From NCBI RefSeq assembly GCF_000418325.1, contig NC_021658.1:13806501-13870500 (forward strand): a stretch of DNA of 64,000 nt. Direction: 5' to 3'. The stretch comes from Sorangium cellulosum So0157-2 (lineage in GTDB: Bacteria > Myxococcota_A > Polyangia > Polyangiales > Polyangiaceae). Shown here in pieces: positions 8,787-16,469 of this stretch. The notes beneath the pieces are model-generated. The model made no database searches. It was given only the letters and a program-made list of their open reading frames with translations, and was not told the DNA's origin. Position 1 is the stretch's first letter, and every line of letters starts with the position of its first letter. The translations under genes were made by a program, and so were the position numbers.

Positions 8787-9779
8787 TCAACCGGGATACC
8801 AGGTGATCCGCGGGTCGTCGGGCGCGCGCACGTGGTCGAAGGCGGCGTCCGTGAGCCGCGCCAGATCGTACTGCGGCCGCCAGCCGAGCAGGAACTTCGC
8901 CTTTGTGTTGTCCAGCCAGGTAGAGCGGTACGGCGTCTTCACCCGCACGCTCGGCAGGCCCCGCGTGGCCTCCAGGTAACGCGCCAGCGCACCGTAGTCC
9001 ACCGGCTCATCCATGCAGATGTTGAACGTCTGCTGGCGAGCCTTCTCGTTGTCGATGGCCTTGAGGATCGCGGCGACAAGGTCCTCCACATGCACGAAGT
9101 TGCGCTTCACCGGCGCGCCGTCAGGGTCGAGCATCACGGGGACAGCGCCCGAGCGGACGTGGCGCTCTGCCGCCTCGGCGCCGACCAGATCGCGCCACCT
9201 CGGCCCTCCGAACACGTCGTCACCGAAGGAGAGCTGCGCCTTGAAGTCGTCCTTCTCCATGATCCACGGCGCGCGCAGGCAGCATCCGTTCAATCCATAC
9301 TGGATGTAATACTGCTCGAGCATCACCTCCTCGAGCACCTTGGACAGGGCGTAACAGCCCGGGTAGGCGCTGTGCTTCTGCGCCTCCGTGACCGGGACCG
9401 GGTGCGGATAAAAGAAGTGGCCCATCCCGGCGTCGCCCCCGATGAGGATGAATTGCTCGAACGCGGGGCTGACGCGGCACGCTTCGAGCAGCCAGAACAT
9501 GCCCTTGATGGCCACGTCCATGATGCTCTCGGGGGTCTCCTTGCAGGTCGCCAGGTGCAGCACGTGGGTCACGCCGTCCACGGCCTTGTCGACGACGGCC
9601 CTGTCCTCGATGGACCCGCGCACCACCTCCATGCGCGCCGTCGGCTCCAGCATGCGGTTGTGGCACAGCGCACGGACCTTCCATGCCTCGAACCCGGGGT
9701 CGGACAGGAACCTGCGGATGAACGTCTGGCCGACCTTGCCCGTCGCCCCGGCGACAAGGATTCGCTTCGTCTCGCCCAT
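8787..9779 (-). CDS. NAD-dependent epimerase/dehydratase (extended SDR)
   Basis: The 330-residue protein is an extended short-chain dehydrogenase. The Rossmann glycine motif is GATGKVG (residues 11-17) and the catalytic YxxxK is YALSK, near residue 150. Later CCLRAPWI and FVHVEDLVAAI segments are typical of sugar-nucleotide epimerases and uronate or aldose dehydrogenases. The ATG at 9779 has AGGAG 7 nt upstream. The gene starts 24 bp after the second permease of the sugar ABC transporter and is therefore the last gene of that operon. It probably acts on the imported sugar or a derivative. UDP-galactose epimerase and uronate dehydrogenase are the main alternatives; the sequence does not decide. 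Confidence 0.75.
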   Translation of the reverse strand: MGETKRILVAGATGKVGQTFIRRFLSDPGFEAWKVRALCHNRMLEPTARMEVVRGSIEDRAVVDKAVDGVTHVLHLATCKETPESIMDVAIKGMFWLLEACRVSPAFEQFILIGGDAGMGHFFYPHPVPVTEAQKHSAYPGCYALSKVLEEVMLEQYYIQYGLNGCCLRAPWIMEKDDFKAQLSFGDDVFGGPRWRDLVGAEAAERHVRSGAVPVMLDPDGAPVKRNFVHVEDLVAAILKAIDNEKARQQTFNICMDEPVDYGALARYLEATRGLPSVRVKTPYRSTWLDNTKAKFLLGWRPQYDLARLTDAAFDHVRAPDDPRITWYPG

Positions 9780-9803
9780 TCTATCGCTCCTCGCTCTCCT
9801 GCA

Positions 9804-10808
9804 TCATCGATGAGACCGCGCTTCATCGCCCCTGGCCGCGGGGGCCGAGCGGATCAGGAGCTGCTGCATGACGATGAAGCCGAGCAGCAGCAGCCCGATG
9901 CTGATGTGGTGCCACGGCGACGGCAGCCGCCCATCCAGGTTGATCACCGCCCGCACGATGCCCGTGATCATCACGCCCATCATGGTGCCGACGACGCTGC
10001 CAGCGCCCCCGGTCAGCAGCGTCCCGCCGATCACCACCGAGGCGATGGCCTCGAGCTCCAGCCCGGCGCCGATGTTCGGCTTCCCCGCGCTGTCGATCAG
10101 CGCCGTCGTGACCCCGCCGAGGCCCGCGCACAGGCCGCTGAGCGCGTACAGGGCCACCGTCGTGGCGCCCAGCGGCACCCCCATGAGCAGCGAAGCCTGC
10201 CTGTCCCCGCCCATGGCCAGGACGTTCCGGCCGAAGCTCGTGCTGCGGTGAAGGACCACGCCGAGCGCGAAGACGATCAAGAACAGGAGCGCCGTCGCCG
10301 GGACCCAGGTCCGGCCGAGGCCCGGGATCATCGCCGTGAAGCCGACCTCATCGACGATCCAGTCCAGCGCGGGATGATCGACGGCGATGGGCTGCATGCT
10401 GACGAGGAACGCCGCGCCGCGCGCGAAGAACATGCCCGCGAGCGTCACCAGGAACGGGGGCAGCGAGAACTCATGGATCAGGTACCCCGTCACCGCGCCG
10501 AACGAGACCGCCACCGCGAGGCCGACACAGAACGCGAGCAGCGGATGGCAACCGCTCGTGACCAGCGTGCCCACGAGGACCGTCGTCAGCGCGACGACGG
10601 ACCCGACCGAGAGGTCGATGCCCCCCGACAGGATGACGAACGTCATGCCCACCGCGCAGATGCCCATGGCCGCGTTCCCCTTGATGAGGTCGACCAGGAA
10701 GCGCAGGCTGCGCGCCGACTCGTAACCGACCAGCACCCCCGCGTAGAGCGCGACCAGGAGGACCGCAGTCGCCACGAGCGGCACATCTCGCCGATCCAAG
10801 CTCCGCAT
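9804..10808 (-). CDS. Sugar ABC transporter permease 2 (YjfF/RbsC family)
   Basis: This 334-residue membrane protein is a BPD-type sugar permease of the ribose/galactofuranose group. The family signature GGIDLSVGSVVALTTV follows the second hydrophobic segment, and GLGGVTTALIDSAGKPNIG and VIGGTLLTGGAGS mark the coupling region near the C-terminus. Several hydrophobic helices span the length. The ATG at 10808 lies 2 bp after the stop codon of the preceding permease gene, so the two are translated together. Two different permeases with one fused ATPase resemble the E. coli YtfR-YtfT-YjfF layout for galactofuranose, although the substrate here is not known. Confidence 0.85.
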   Translation of the reverse strand: MRSLDRRDVPLVATAVLLVALYAGVLVGYESARSLRFLVDLIKGNAAMGICAVGMTFVILSGGIDLSVGSVVALTTVLVGTLVTSGCHPLLAFCVGLAVAVSFGAVTGYLIHEFSLPPFLVTLAGMFFARGAAFLVSMQPIAVDHPALDWIVDEVGFTAMIPGLGRTWVPATALLFLIVFALGVVLHRSTSFGRNVLAMGGDRQASLLMGVPLGATTVALYALSGLCAGLGGVTTALIDSAGKPNIGAGLELEAIASVVIGGTLLTGGAGSVVGTMMGVMITGIVRAVINLDGRLPSPWHHISIGLLLLGFIVMQQLLIRSAPAARGDEARSHR

Positions 10809-10810
10809 CG

Positions 10811-11893
10811 CTATTGACCCCGCTTGAGCCCGAGCAGCGCCAGGAGCCGCCGGCGCGACTCCTCCGAGACGAGCAGGCAGCTCACCAGCATCACGCCGGC
10901 CTTGGGCATCGGCTCGATCTCCGAGGGGACGTGCTGGATGTACATCGTGGTGGAGAGCGTCTGGATGAGCAATGCCCCGATCAGCGTGCCGCCCAGGTAG
11001 AAGCGCCCGCCGGTGAGCGCCGTACCGCCGATCACCGCGGCGAAGATGGCGTCCAGCTCCCGCAGGCGCCCCACGCGGTCGGGGTCGGCCGTGGAGATGT
11101 ACGAGGCGGCCACGAGCCCGGCGATGCCGGCGCACAGGCCGGAGAACCCGTACAGCCAGAGCTTGATGCGGCGGTCGCTGACACCCGCGAGCCGGCTCGC
11201 GCGCTCGCTGTCGCCGATCGCCTCCATGAACAGGCCGAGCGCCGTCTTGCGGCAGAGCAGCGCGGCGACGACGAACACGGCGGCCACGAGCAGCATGGAG
11301 AACGGGAGGCCGCCGACGTGACCGTTGCCGATGAACGCGAACGTCGCGTCCACGTGCGTCACGGGCTCGGCGCGGGTGACGAGCATGGCGACGCCGCGAA
11401 CGCCGACCATGCTGATCAACGTCACGACGATGGGCTGGATGTTCAGCGACGTCACCAGCGCGCCGTTGAACAAGCCGACGCCGCCGGCGACCAGGAGGGA
11501 CAAGAGCGCCGCCACGAGCGGCCCGTGGCCGGCGTCCTTCATCAGGATGACGCAGGTGGCGCCGGAGAGCGCCATGACCGAGCCGACCGACAGGTCGATG
11601 CCCCGGACGGCGATCACCAGGGTCAGGCCGATGGCGAGGAGCATCACCTCCGCGCCCTGGTTGAGCAGGTTGATCGGTGTCCCGTAATACGCCCCATCGC
11701 GCTCGACGATGGAGAAGAAGTTCTTGGACAGGAAGAAATTGAACAGGAGGAGCGCCAGGAGCCCGAGCAATGGCCAGGCTTCGCGGCGCCCGCGCCTGAG
11801 CAGCAGGGCGCCGGCGGCGGCGGTGAAGAGGATGATCCCGACGCCCGTGGGGCTCGCGTTCGTGCGCGCGGCTTCAGCGATCTTCTCGAGCAT
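10811..11893 (-). CDS. Sugar ABC transporter permease 1 (YtfT/RbsC family)
   Basis: The 360-residue permease carries the signature RGIDLSVGSVMALSGAT and the downstream GLCAGIAGLVAASYISTA and VIGGTALTGGRF motifs of ribose-type inner-membrane permeases. It forms the heteromeric membrane channel with the permease encoded next. The ATG at 11893 is preceded by AAGGAGG about 9 nt upstream, which lies inside the end of the ATPase gene; the two coding regions overlap by 20 bp. An in-frame ATG at 11920 is possible but lacks such a site. Confidence 0.85.
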   Translation of the reverse strand: MLEKIAEAARTNASPTGVGIILFTAAAGALLLRRGRREAWPLLGLLALLLFNFFLSKNFFSIVERDGAYYGTPINLLNQGAEVMLLAIGLTLVIAVRGIDLSVGSVMALSGATCVILMKDAGHGPLVAALLSLLVAGGVGLFNGALVTSLNIQPIVVTLISMVGVRGVAMLVTRAEPVTHVDATFAFIGNGHVGGLPFSMLLVAAVFVVAALLCRKTALGLFMEAIGDSERASRLAGVSDRRIKLWLYGFSGLCAGIAGLVAASYISTADPDRVGRLRELDAIFAAVIGGTALTGGRFYLGGTLIGALLIQTLSTTMYIQHVPSEIEPMPKAGVMLVSCLLVSEESRRRLLALLGLKRGQ

Positions 11894-13424
11894 CGCGCGG
11901 CGCCTCCTTGTGCTGGGCAATGGCCTGGATGATCGACGAAGGGGTCACCGACGCTCCCGCGAGCTCGCCCTGCTGCTTGCGGTCTCTCAGGACCACCACC
12001 CTGGAGCAGTTGCGCGCGATCTCCTCGAGCTCCGACGAGATCAAGAGCGTGGCGACCCCCTTCTCGCCGAGCGACCTCACCAGCGCCTCGATCTCCAGCT
12101 TGGCGCCGATGTCCACGCCGCGCGTGGGCTCGTCGAGCAGCATGACCCGTGGCTGCATGGCCATCCAGCGCGCGAGCAGCACCTTCTGCTGATTGCCGCC
12201 CGAGAGCAGCTTGACGGGCGTCTCCGGGGAGGGCGTCTTGATGCTCAGCGCCTTGATGTAATGCTGGACCAGGCGATCCTGCTCGCTCCGCGGGAGCACC
12301 CGCAGCGCCCCGCGAGAGGCCTGCAAGGCCAGCACGAGGTTCTCTCGCACGGAGAGGTTCGGGACGATGCCCTCCACCTTGCGGTCTTCCGGGCAGTACG
12401 CGAGGCCCGCCCGGATCGCGCGCCGCGGCGTCTTGATCTCGATCCCGCGGCGGTCCACCGCGAGCTCGCCGCGATCGGCCGGCTCGATGCCGAAGAGCAT
12501 CCTGGCGGTCTCGCTGCGGCCCGAGCCGAGCAGCCCCGCCAGCCCCACCACCTCGCCGGGCCGCAGCGCGAGATCGATCGGGCCGACGACCCCCTTCCGC
12601 TCGAGGCCGCGCGCGGCGAGCACCGGCTCCGCGGCGCTCGCGTCCTCTCCATCGCCGGCGGGGCCGCCCTTCGCGGGCCTGTCCTCGTCGCCGAGCTCCA
12701 CGCCGAGCATCGCCTGGACGAGCGAGAGGCGAGGCAGCGCGCTGCTCGCGTATTGCCCGACCAGGCCGCCGTTCCTGAGCACCGTGATCGTGTCGCTGAC
12801 GGCGTAGACCTGATCCAGGAAGTGGGTCACGAAGAGCACCGCCAGCCCCTGCGCCTTCAGCCTCCGCATCACGTCGAAGAGCCGCTGCGTCTCCGCTTCA
12901 TCCAGGCTGGAGGTGGGCTCATCGAGGATCAGGAGCCGGGCGTCGACGGCGAGCGCGCGGGCGATCGCGACCATCTGCTGCAGCGCGGTGGAGAGCGACG
13001 CGACCGAGCGCGACACGTCGAGGTCCAGCGAGAGGCGCGCGAGGGCCTGGCGCGCCTTCGCGCGGACGGCGCGCTGGTCGATCAGGCCGAAGCGCCGGGG
13101 CTGCCGGCCCAGCATGATGTTGTCCGCGATGGAGAGGTGCGGGATGAGGCTGATCTCCTGGTGCACCGCGCTGATCCCCAGCGACTCCGCGTGGCGGGGG
13201 GAGGTCGGCCGGATCGACGCCCCGTCGAGCCGCAAGGCCCCCGCGTCCGGGGAATATACCCCGGTGAGCAGCTTGATCAGCGTCGACTTGCCGGCGCCGT
13301 TCTCCCCCATCAGCGCCTGGATCTCGCCCGCGTGCGCCTCGAGGTGGACGTCGTGCAGCGCGCGGACGCCGGGGAAGGACTTGCAGAGGCCCTCGACGGA
13401 GAGCAACGCTTTCGAACCAGGCAT
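11874..13424 (-). CDS. Sugar ABC transporter ATPase with two nucleotide-binding domains
   Basis: The 516-residue protein has the two tandem ABC domains of the MglA/RbsA/YtfR family. Domain 1 has Walker A GENGAGKST (about 40-48), signature LSTALQQMVAIARAL and Walker B LLILDEPTSSLD. Domain 2 has a degenerate Walker A, GLLGSGRSE, a normal signature LLSGGNQQKV near 404, and Walker B VMLLDEPTRGVD. This asymmetry is normal in the family. It powers uptake by the two permeases encoded downstream. The ATG at 13424 follows GGAG by about 10 nt. It is the second gene of the operon, after the substrate-binding protein. Confidence 0.9.
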   Translation of the reverse strand: MPGSKALLSVEGLCKSFPGVRALHDVHLEAHAGEIQALMGENGAGKSTLIKLLTGVYSPDAGALRLDGASIRPTSPRHAESLGISAVHQEISLIPHLSIADNIMLGRQPRRFGLIDQRAVRAKARQALARLSLDLDVSRSVASLSTALQQMVAIARALAVDARLLILDEPTSSLDEAETQRLFDVMRRLKAQGLAVLFVTHFLDQVYAVSDTITVLRNGGLVGQYASSALPRLSLVQAMLGVELGDEDRPAKGGPAGDGEDASAAEPVLAARGLERKGVVGPIDLALRPGEVVGLAGLLGSGRSETARMLFGIEPADRGELAVDRRGIEIKTPRRAIRAGLAYCPEDRKVEGIVPNLSVRENLVLALQASRGALRVLPRSEQDRLVQHYIKALSIKTPSPETPVKLLSGGNQQKVLLARWMAMQPRVMLLDEPTRGVDIGAKLEIEALVRSLGEKGVATLLISSELEEIARNCSRVVVLRDRKQQGELAGASVTPSSIIQAIAQHKEAPRDAREDR

Positions 13425-13525
13425 GCGGCTGCTACTCCGTGGGTGAGGGCCGCTCGACGAGAGAGCTCACGGGCGTGGTGGTGCTCGCGCCGGCGCCGCA
13501 CCGCGCCGGCTCCGCTTCCGTAGGT

Positions 13526-14554
13526 TCAGTAGGCGCGCGAGCCGATGACGGTCGCCGCCTGCTCGCGCTCGAAGACCTGGCCAGGGACGACCGTGCGCTT
13601 CGGCACCGCCTCGCCGCGCGCGATCTTCTCGATGGTGTCGAAGAGCAGGGGGCCGTGCAGGGGGTTGCACTCGACCGTCGCGTTCAGCTTCCCTTCCATC
13701 ATGGCCTCGAAGGCCGGCTTCACGGCGTCGACCGAGACCACCACGATGTCCTGCCCGGGCTTCAACCCCGCCGCCTGGATCGCCTGGATCGCCCCGAGCG
13801 CCATGTCGTCGTTGTGGGCGTAGACGGCGTTGATCTCCCCCTTGTGGGCCGAGAGCAGCGTCTCCATCACGGCTTTGCCCTTGGTGCGCGTGAAGTCGCC
13901 GCTCTGGCTCGCGATGACCTTCATGTCCGGGTGCTTCGCGATGGCCTCGGCGAAGCCGGCTTTGCGCATCACCGCCACGTCCGCCGCCGGCGTGCCGACG
14001 AGCTCGATGATGCGCGCCTTGCCGTTCGTCTGCTTCGCGAGCCACTCGCCCGCCTGGCGCCCCTCCCAGACGAAGTCCGCGACCATCACCGTCGCGTAGA
14101 GATCTTCTTCGGCGTCCACGCCCCGGCTCGTGAGCACCACCGGGATGCCGGCGCGCTTGGCCTCCTTCAGCGTCGGCTTCCAGCCCACGGACTCTTGCGG
14201 CGCGATGACGATGACGTCGACGCCCTTGGTGATGAACCCGTTGACGGCGTTGACCTGGTTGTTGTGCACGTTCTGGCCGTCGGCGAAGAGGAGCTGCACG
14301 CCGCGCTTCTCCGCTTCCTCCTGGATCGACTTGCTGTGCGCGATCCTCCACGAGCTCTCGGCGCCCGTCTGCGAGAAGCCGACGACGATCTCGGACAGCT
14401 TCTTCGGCTTCTTTCCCGCGGGCTCGGTGCCGGATGCCGGCTTCGGCGCGGCGCTGTCGGCCTCGCTCTCCCCGCGGGAGCAGCCGGCGCCGATGGAGAG
14501 TGCGCCCAAGATGGCCAGGAGCGCCCTCCGTGACACGTGGTTCTGGCGGTGCAT
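13526..14554 (-). CDS. Sugar ABC transporter substrate-binding lipoprotein (YtfQ-like)
   Basis: This 342-residue protein is a periplasmic sugar-binding protein of the ribose/galactofuranose (Peripla_BP_4) group. Its signal peptide ends in ALSIGAGC, so Cys25 would be lipidated. Family blocks are VVGFSQTGAESSWRIAHSKS, GVDVIVIAPQESVGW and YAHNDDMALGAIQAIQAAG. The QTGAESSWR segment is shared with YtfQ-type galactofuranose binders. The ATG at 14554 is preceded by GGAAGGGAG. It is the first gene of a five-gene operon (binding protein, ATPase, two permeases, SDR), with a LacI-type operator about 150 bp upstream. Confidence 0.85.
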   Translation of the reverse strand: MHRQNHVSRRALLAILGALSIGAGCSRGESEADSAAPKPASGTEPAGKKPKKLSEIVVGFSQTGAESSWRIAHSKSIQEEAEKRGVQLLFADGQNVHNNQVNAVNGFITKGVDVIVIAPQESVGWKPTLKEAKRAGIPVVLTSRGVDAEEDLYATVMVADFVWEGRQAGEWLAKQTNGKARIIELVGTPAADVAVMRKAGFAEAIAKHPDMKVIASQSGDFTRTKGKAVMETLLSAHKGEINAVYAHNDDMALGAIQAIQAAGLKPGQDIVVVSVDAVKPAFEAMMEGKLNATVECNPLHGPLLFDTIEKIARGEAVPKRTVVPGQVFEREQAATVIGSRAY

Positions 14555-14707
14555 GCTCTTCTCCCTTCCTGCTGTCCCTTCGGACGCGGTTCGATGGCCG
14601 GCCCTGCGCGGGCGCCGTCGCATCGCTGTCGATGCGGCCCTCGGGGCCGAAGGGCCCGGGCGCGCACGAGTCTACCCAGCGCGAAGCGAAAGAATACCGG
14701 AAACCGT

Positions 14708-14734
14708 TGTGAACGTTAACATGGCCGATGTCAA
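14708..14734 (-). promoter_or_regulatory. Promoter with LacI-type operator for the sugar ABC operon
   Basis: On the minus strand TTGACA (14734 to 14729), 7 nt, then TGTTAACGTTCACA (14721 to 14708). The operator differs by one base from the perfect palindrome near 7350 and is placed identically with respect to the -35 box. It lies about 150 bp upstream of the substrate-binding protein start, leaving a moderately long leader. Confidence 0.7.
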
Positions 14735-14901
14735 TCAAAATGGATCGGGCGCGCCGAGGGCGCCGCGCTCGGATGACCCGCTGACCCGCGCCGATCTCGC
14801 GCCGCCTGAACGCGCCCCCCGAGCAGCCCCCTCGTGACGCGCCGCTCCGGAGGAGCCCCGCCAGCCGTCGGTGTTCGAGCCTACCGACTAAGTAAATAGT
14901 G

Positions 14902-14929
14902 TTGACTTAGCCTTTGTGATCGTTAACAT
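14902..14929 (+). promoter_or_regulatory. Promoter with LacI-type operator for the xylanase gene
   Basis: TTGACT (14902-14907), 7 nt, then TGTGATCGTTAACA (14915-14928). TAACAT at 14924-14929 is 16 nt after the -35 box and overlaps the operator. Box, gap and operator match the other two sites. The xylanase start lies about 260 bp downstream. The 14930-15190 stretch holds no gene I can support and is probably leader sequence. Confidence 0.7.
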
Positions 14930-15190
14930 CTCAAATCGTCCTTAAGGCTTTCTCAGCAGGGCCGTTATGCGAACCGGGAATTTTCTGGATCGGTCGCGGC
15001 GTCGACTCCGTTCGTTCGGCCGCCGCGGACGCGCGACACCTCGCTCGCCGACGCAGCGGTCAGGCCCTACCCGCGCCGGGCACACGAGCGCTGGTGCGAT
15101 TGGCACGCGCACCGGCACGGTTCCAATCCGACTGCCCTGAAATACTGCGCGTATCAAAAACTTACCCAATCACTGAAGGGGAAGTCCAAC

Positions 15191-16372
15191 GTGAACAAGA
15201 ACCGCTCTTCTCGATGGCTTTGCAACTCGGCCTGGATCGCGCTCGGCATCGCGGCGCTCTCTGCCTGCGGTGATGGAGGCGATGGGGGTGGCGACGGCGG
15301 CGGCGGCGGCGCGGGGGCGGCGGGCAGCACCGGCACCACCACCAGCGCCAGCACGACCTCCAGCGCGAGCACGACAGGCGCGAGCACGACAAGCGCCAGC
15401 ACGACAAGCGCCAGCACGACCAGCGCCGGCACCGGCGGGTCGAACGAGGGCGGCGGCGGTTCGGACGCCTCGAGCACCACCTCCACCGGGACGGGCGTCC
15501 CCGAGCCCATGGGGAAGTTCGTCGGCAACATCACGACCAACGGCAACGTGCGCGACGGCTTCGCCAAGTACTGGAACCAGATCACGCCCGAGAACGAGGG
15601 CAAGTGGGGCTCCGTCGAGAGGTCCCGCGGGAACAGGGACTGGAGCGCGCTCGACAGGATCTACAAGTACGCCCAGGACAACAACATCATCTTCAAGCAC
15701 CACGTCTTCGTGTGGGGCGCCCAGCAGCCCGACTGGGTGGGTCGCCTCTCCGGGGGGGAGCAGCAGGCGGCCGTGCGGGACTGGATGAAGGCGTTCTGCG
15801 AGCGCTACCCCGAGACGAAGTACATCGACGTCGTCAACGAGCCGCCGCCCCACACCACGCCCTCGTACAAGAACGGCATCGGCGGCGACGGCGCCAGCGG
15901 CTGGGACTGGATCGTGAACTCCTTCAAGTGGGCGCGCGAGTTCTGTCCGGACGCGGTCCTGATCCTCAACGACTACAACAACATCGAATACGAGAACGAC
16001 CACAACAACTTCATGCGGATCGCGAGGGCGGTCATCGGCGCCGGCGCCCCGGTCGACGCGCTCGGCGCGCAGGCCCACGACGCGTACAAGATCAACACCA
16101 ACACGGTGAAGGGCTACATCGACAAGATGGCCTCTCTGGGCAAGCCCGTGTACATCACCGAGTACGACATCGGCATCGCGGACGACAACCAGCAGAAGCG
16201 GGTGATGGAGGAGCAGTTCACGATGTTCTGGAATCACCCCTCGGTCCCGGGCATCACCCTGTGGGGCTACATCGTCGGCGCCACCTGGAGGGACAACACC
16301 GGCCTCCAGCACCCGGACGGCAGGCTGCGTCCGGCCATGCAGTGGCTGATGGACTTCCTGGAGCGCAATTGA
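15191..16372 (+). CDS. GH10 endo-1,4-beta-xylanase, lipoprotein
   Basis: The 393-residue protein has a signal peptide ending AALSAC (Cys26), a low-complexity Gly/Ser/Thr linker to about residue 100, and a GH10 catalytic domain from about 105 to 390. The acid/base Glu217 is in DVVNEPPPH and the nucleophile Glu324 in VYITEYDIGI. EITPENEGKW-like and HHVFVWG blocks near the start of the domain are also family-typical. The enzyme should cut xylan at the cell surface, because the lipobox implies membrane anchoring. The GTG at 15191 follows AAGGGGAAG. The gene is divergent from the sugar ABC operon, and both carry the same operator type, suggesting joint induction by xylan-derived sugars. Confidence 0.9.
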   Translation: MNKNRSSRWLCNSAWIALGIAALSACGDGGDGGGDGGGGGAGAAGSTGTTTSASTTSSASTTGASTTSASTTSASTTSAGTGGSNEGGGGSDASSTTSTGTGVPEPMGKFVGNITTNGNVRDGFAKYWNQITPENEGKWGSVERSRGNRDWSALDRIYKYAQDNNIIFKHHVFVWGAQQPDWVGRLSGGEQQAAVRDWMKAFCERYPETKYIDVVNEPPPHTTPSYKNGIGGDGASGWDWIVNSFKWAREFCPDAVLILNDYNNIEYENDHNNFMRIARAVIGAGAPVDALGAQAHDAYKINTNTVKGYIDKMASLGKPVYITEYDIGIADDNQQKRVMEEQFTMFWNHPSVPGITLWGYIVGATWRDNTGLQHPDGRLRPAMQWLMDFLERN

Positions 16373-16397
16373 CGCCGCGCTGACGCGATCTCGTGTC

Positions 16398-16421
16398 GGG
16401 GGCGCCTCGGGAGGCCGCCCC
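16398..16421. terminator. Hairpin between convergent xylanase and nasA genes
   Basis: A GC-rich stem (GGGGGCGCCTC against GAGGCCGCCCC, one mismatch or bulge, 2-3 nt loop) lies 26 bp after the xylanase stop codon, between two convergent genes. No T run follows, so termination is a tentative reading. Confidence 0.4.
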
Positions 16422-16469
16422 GCGCGCCGAGCTCCCTCCACGGGAGCCGGGTAGAACCACGAGACCCCT

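Noticed and set aside
14942..15169. Small minus-strand gene in the xylanase leader
   Set aside because: The 75-codon frame has no ribosome site or recognisable sequence and lies downstream of a clear plus-strand promoter.
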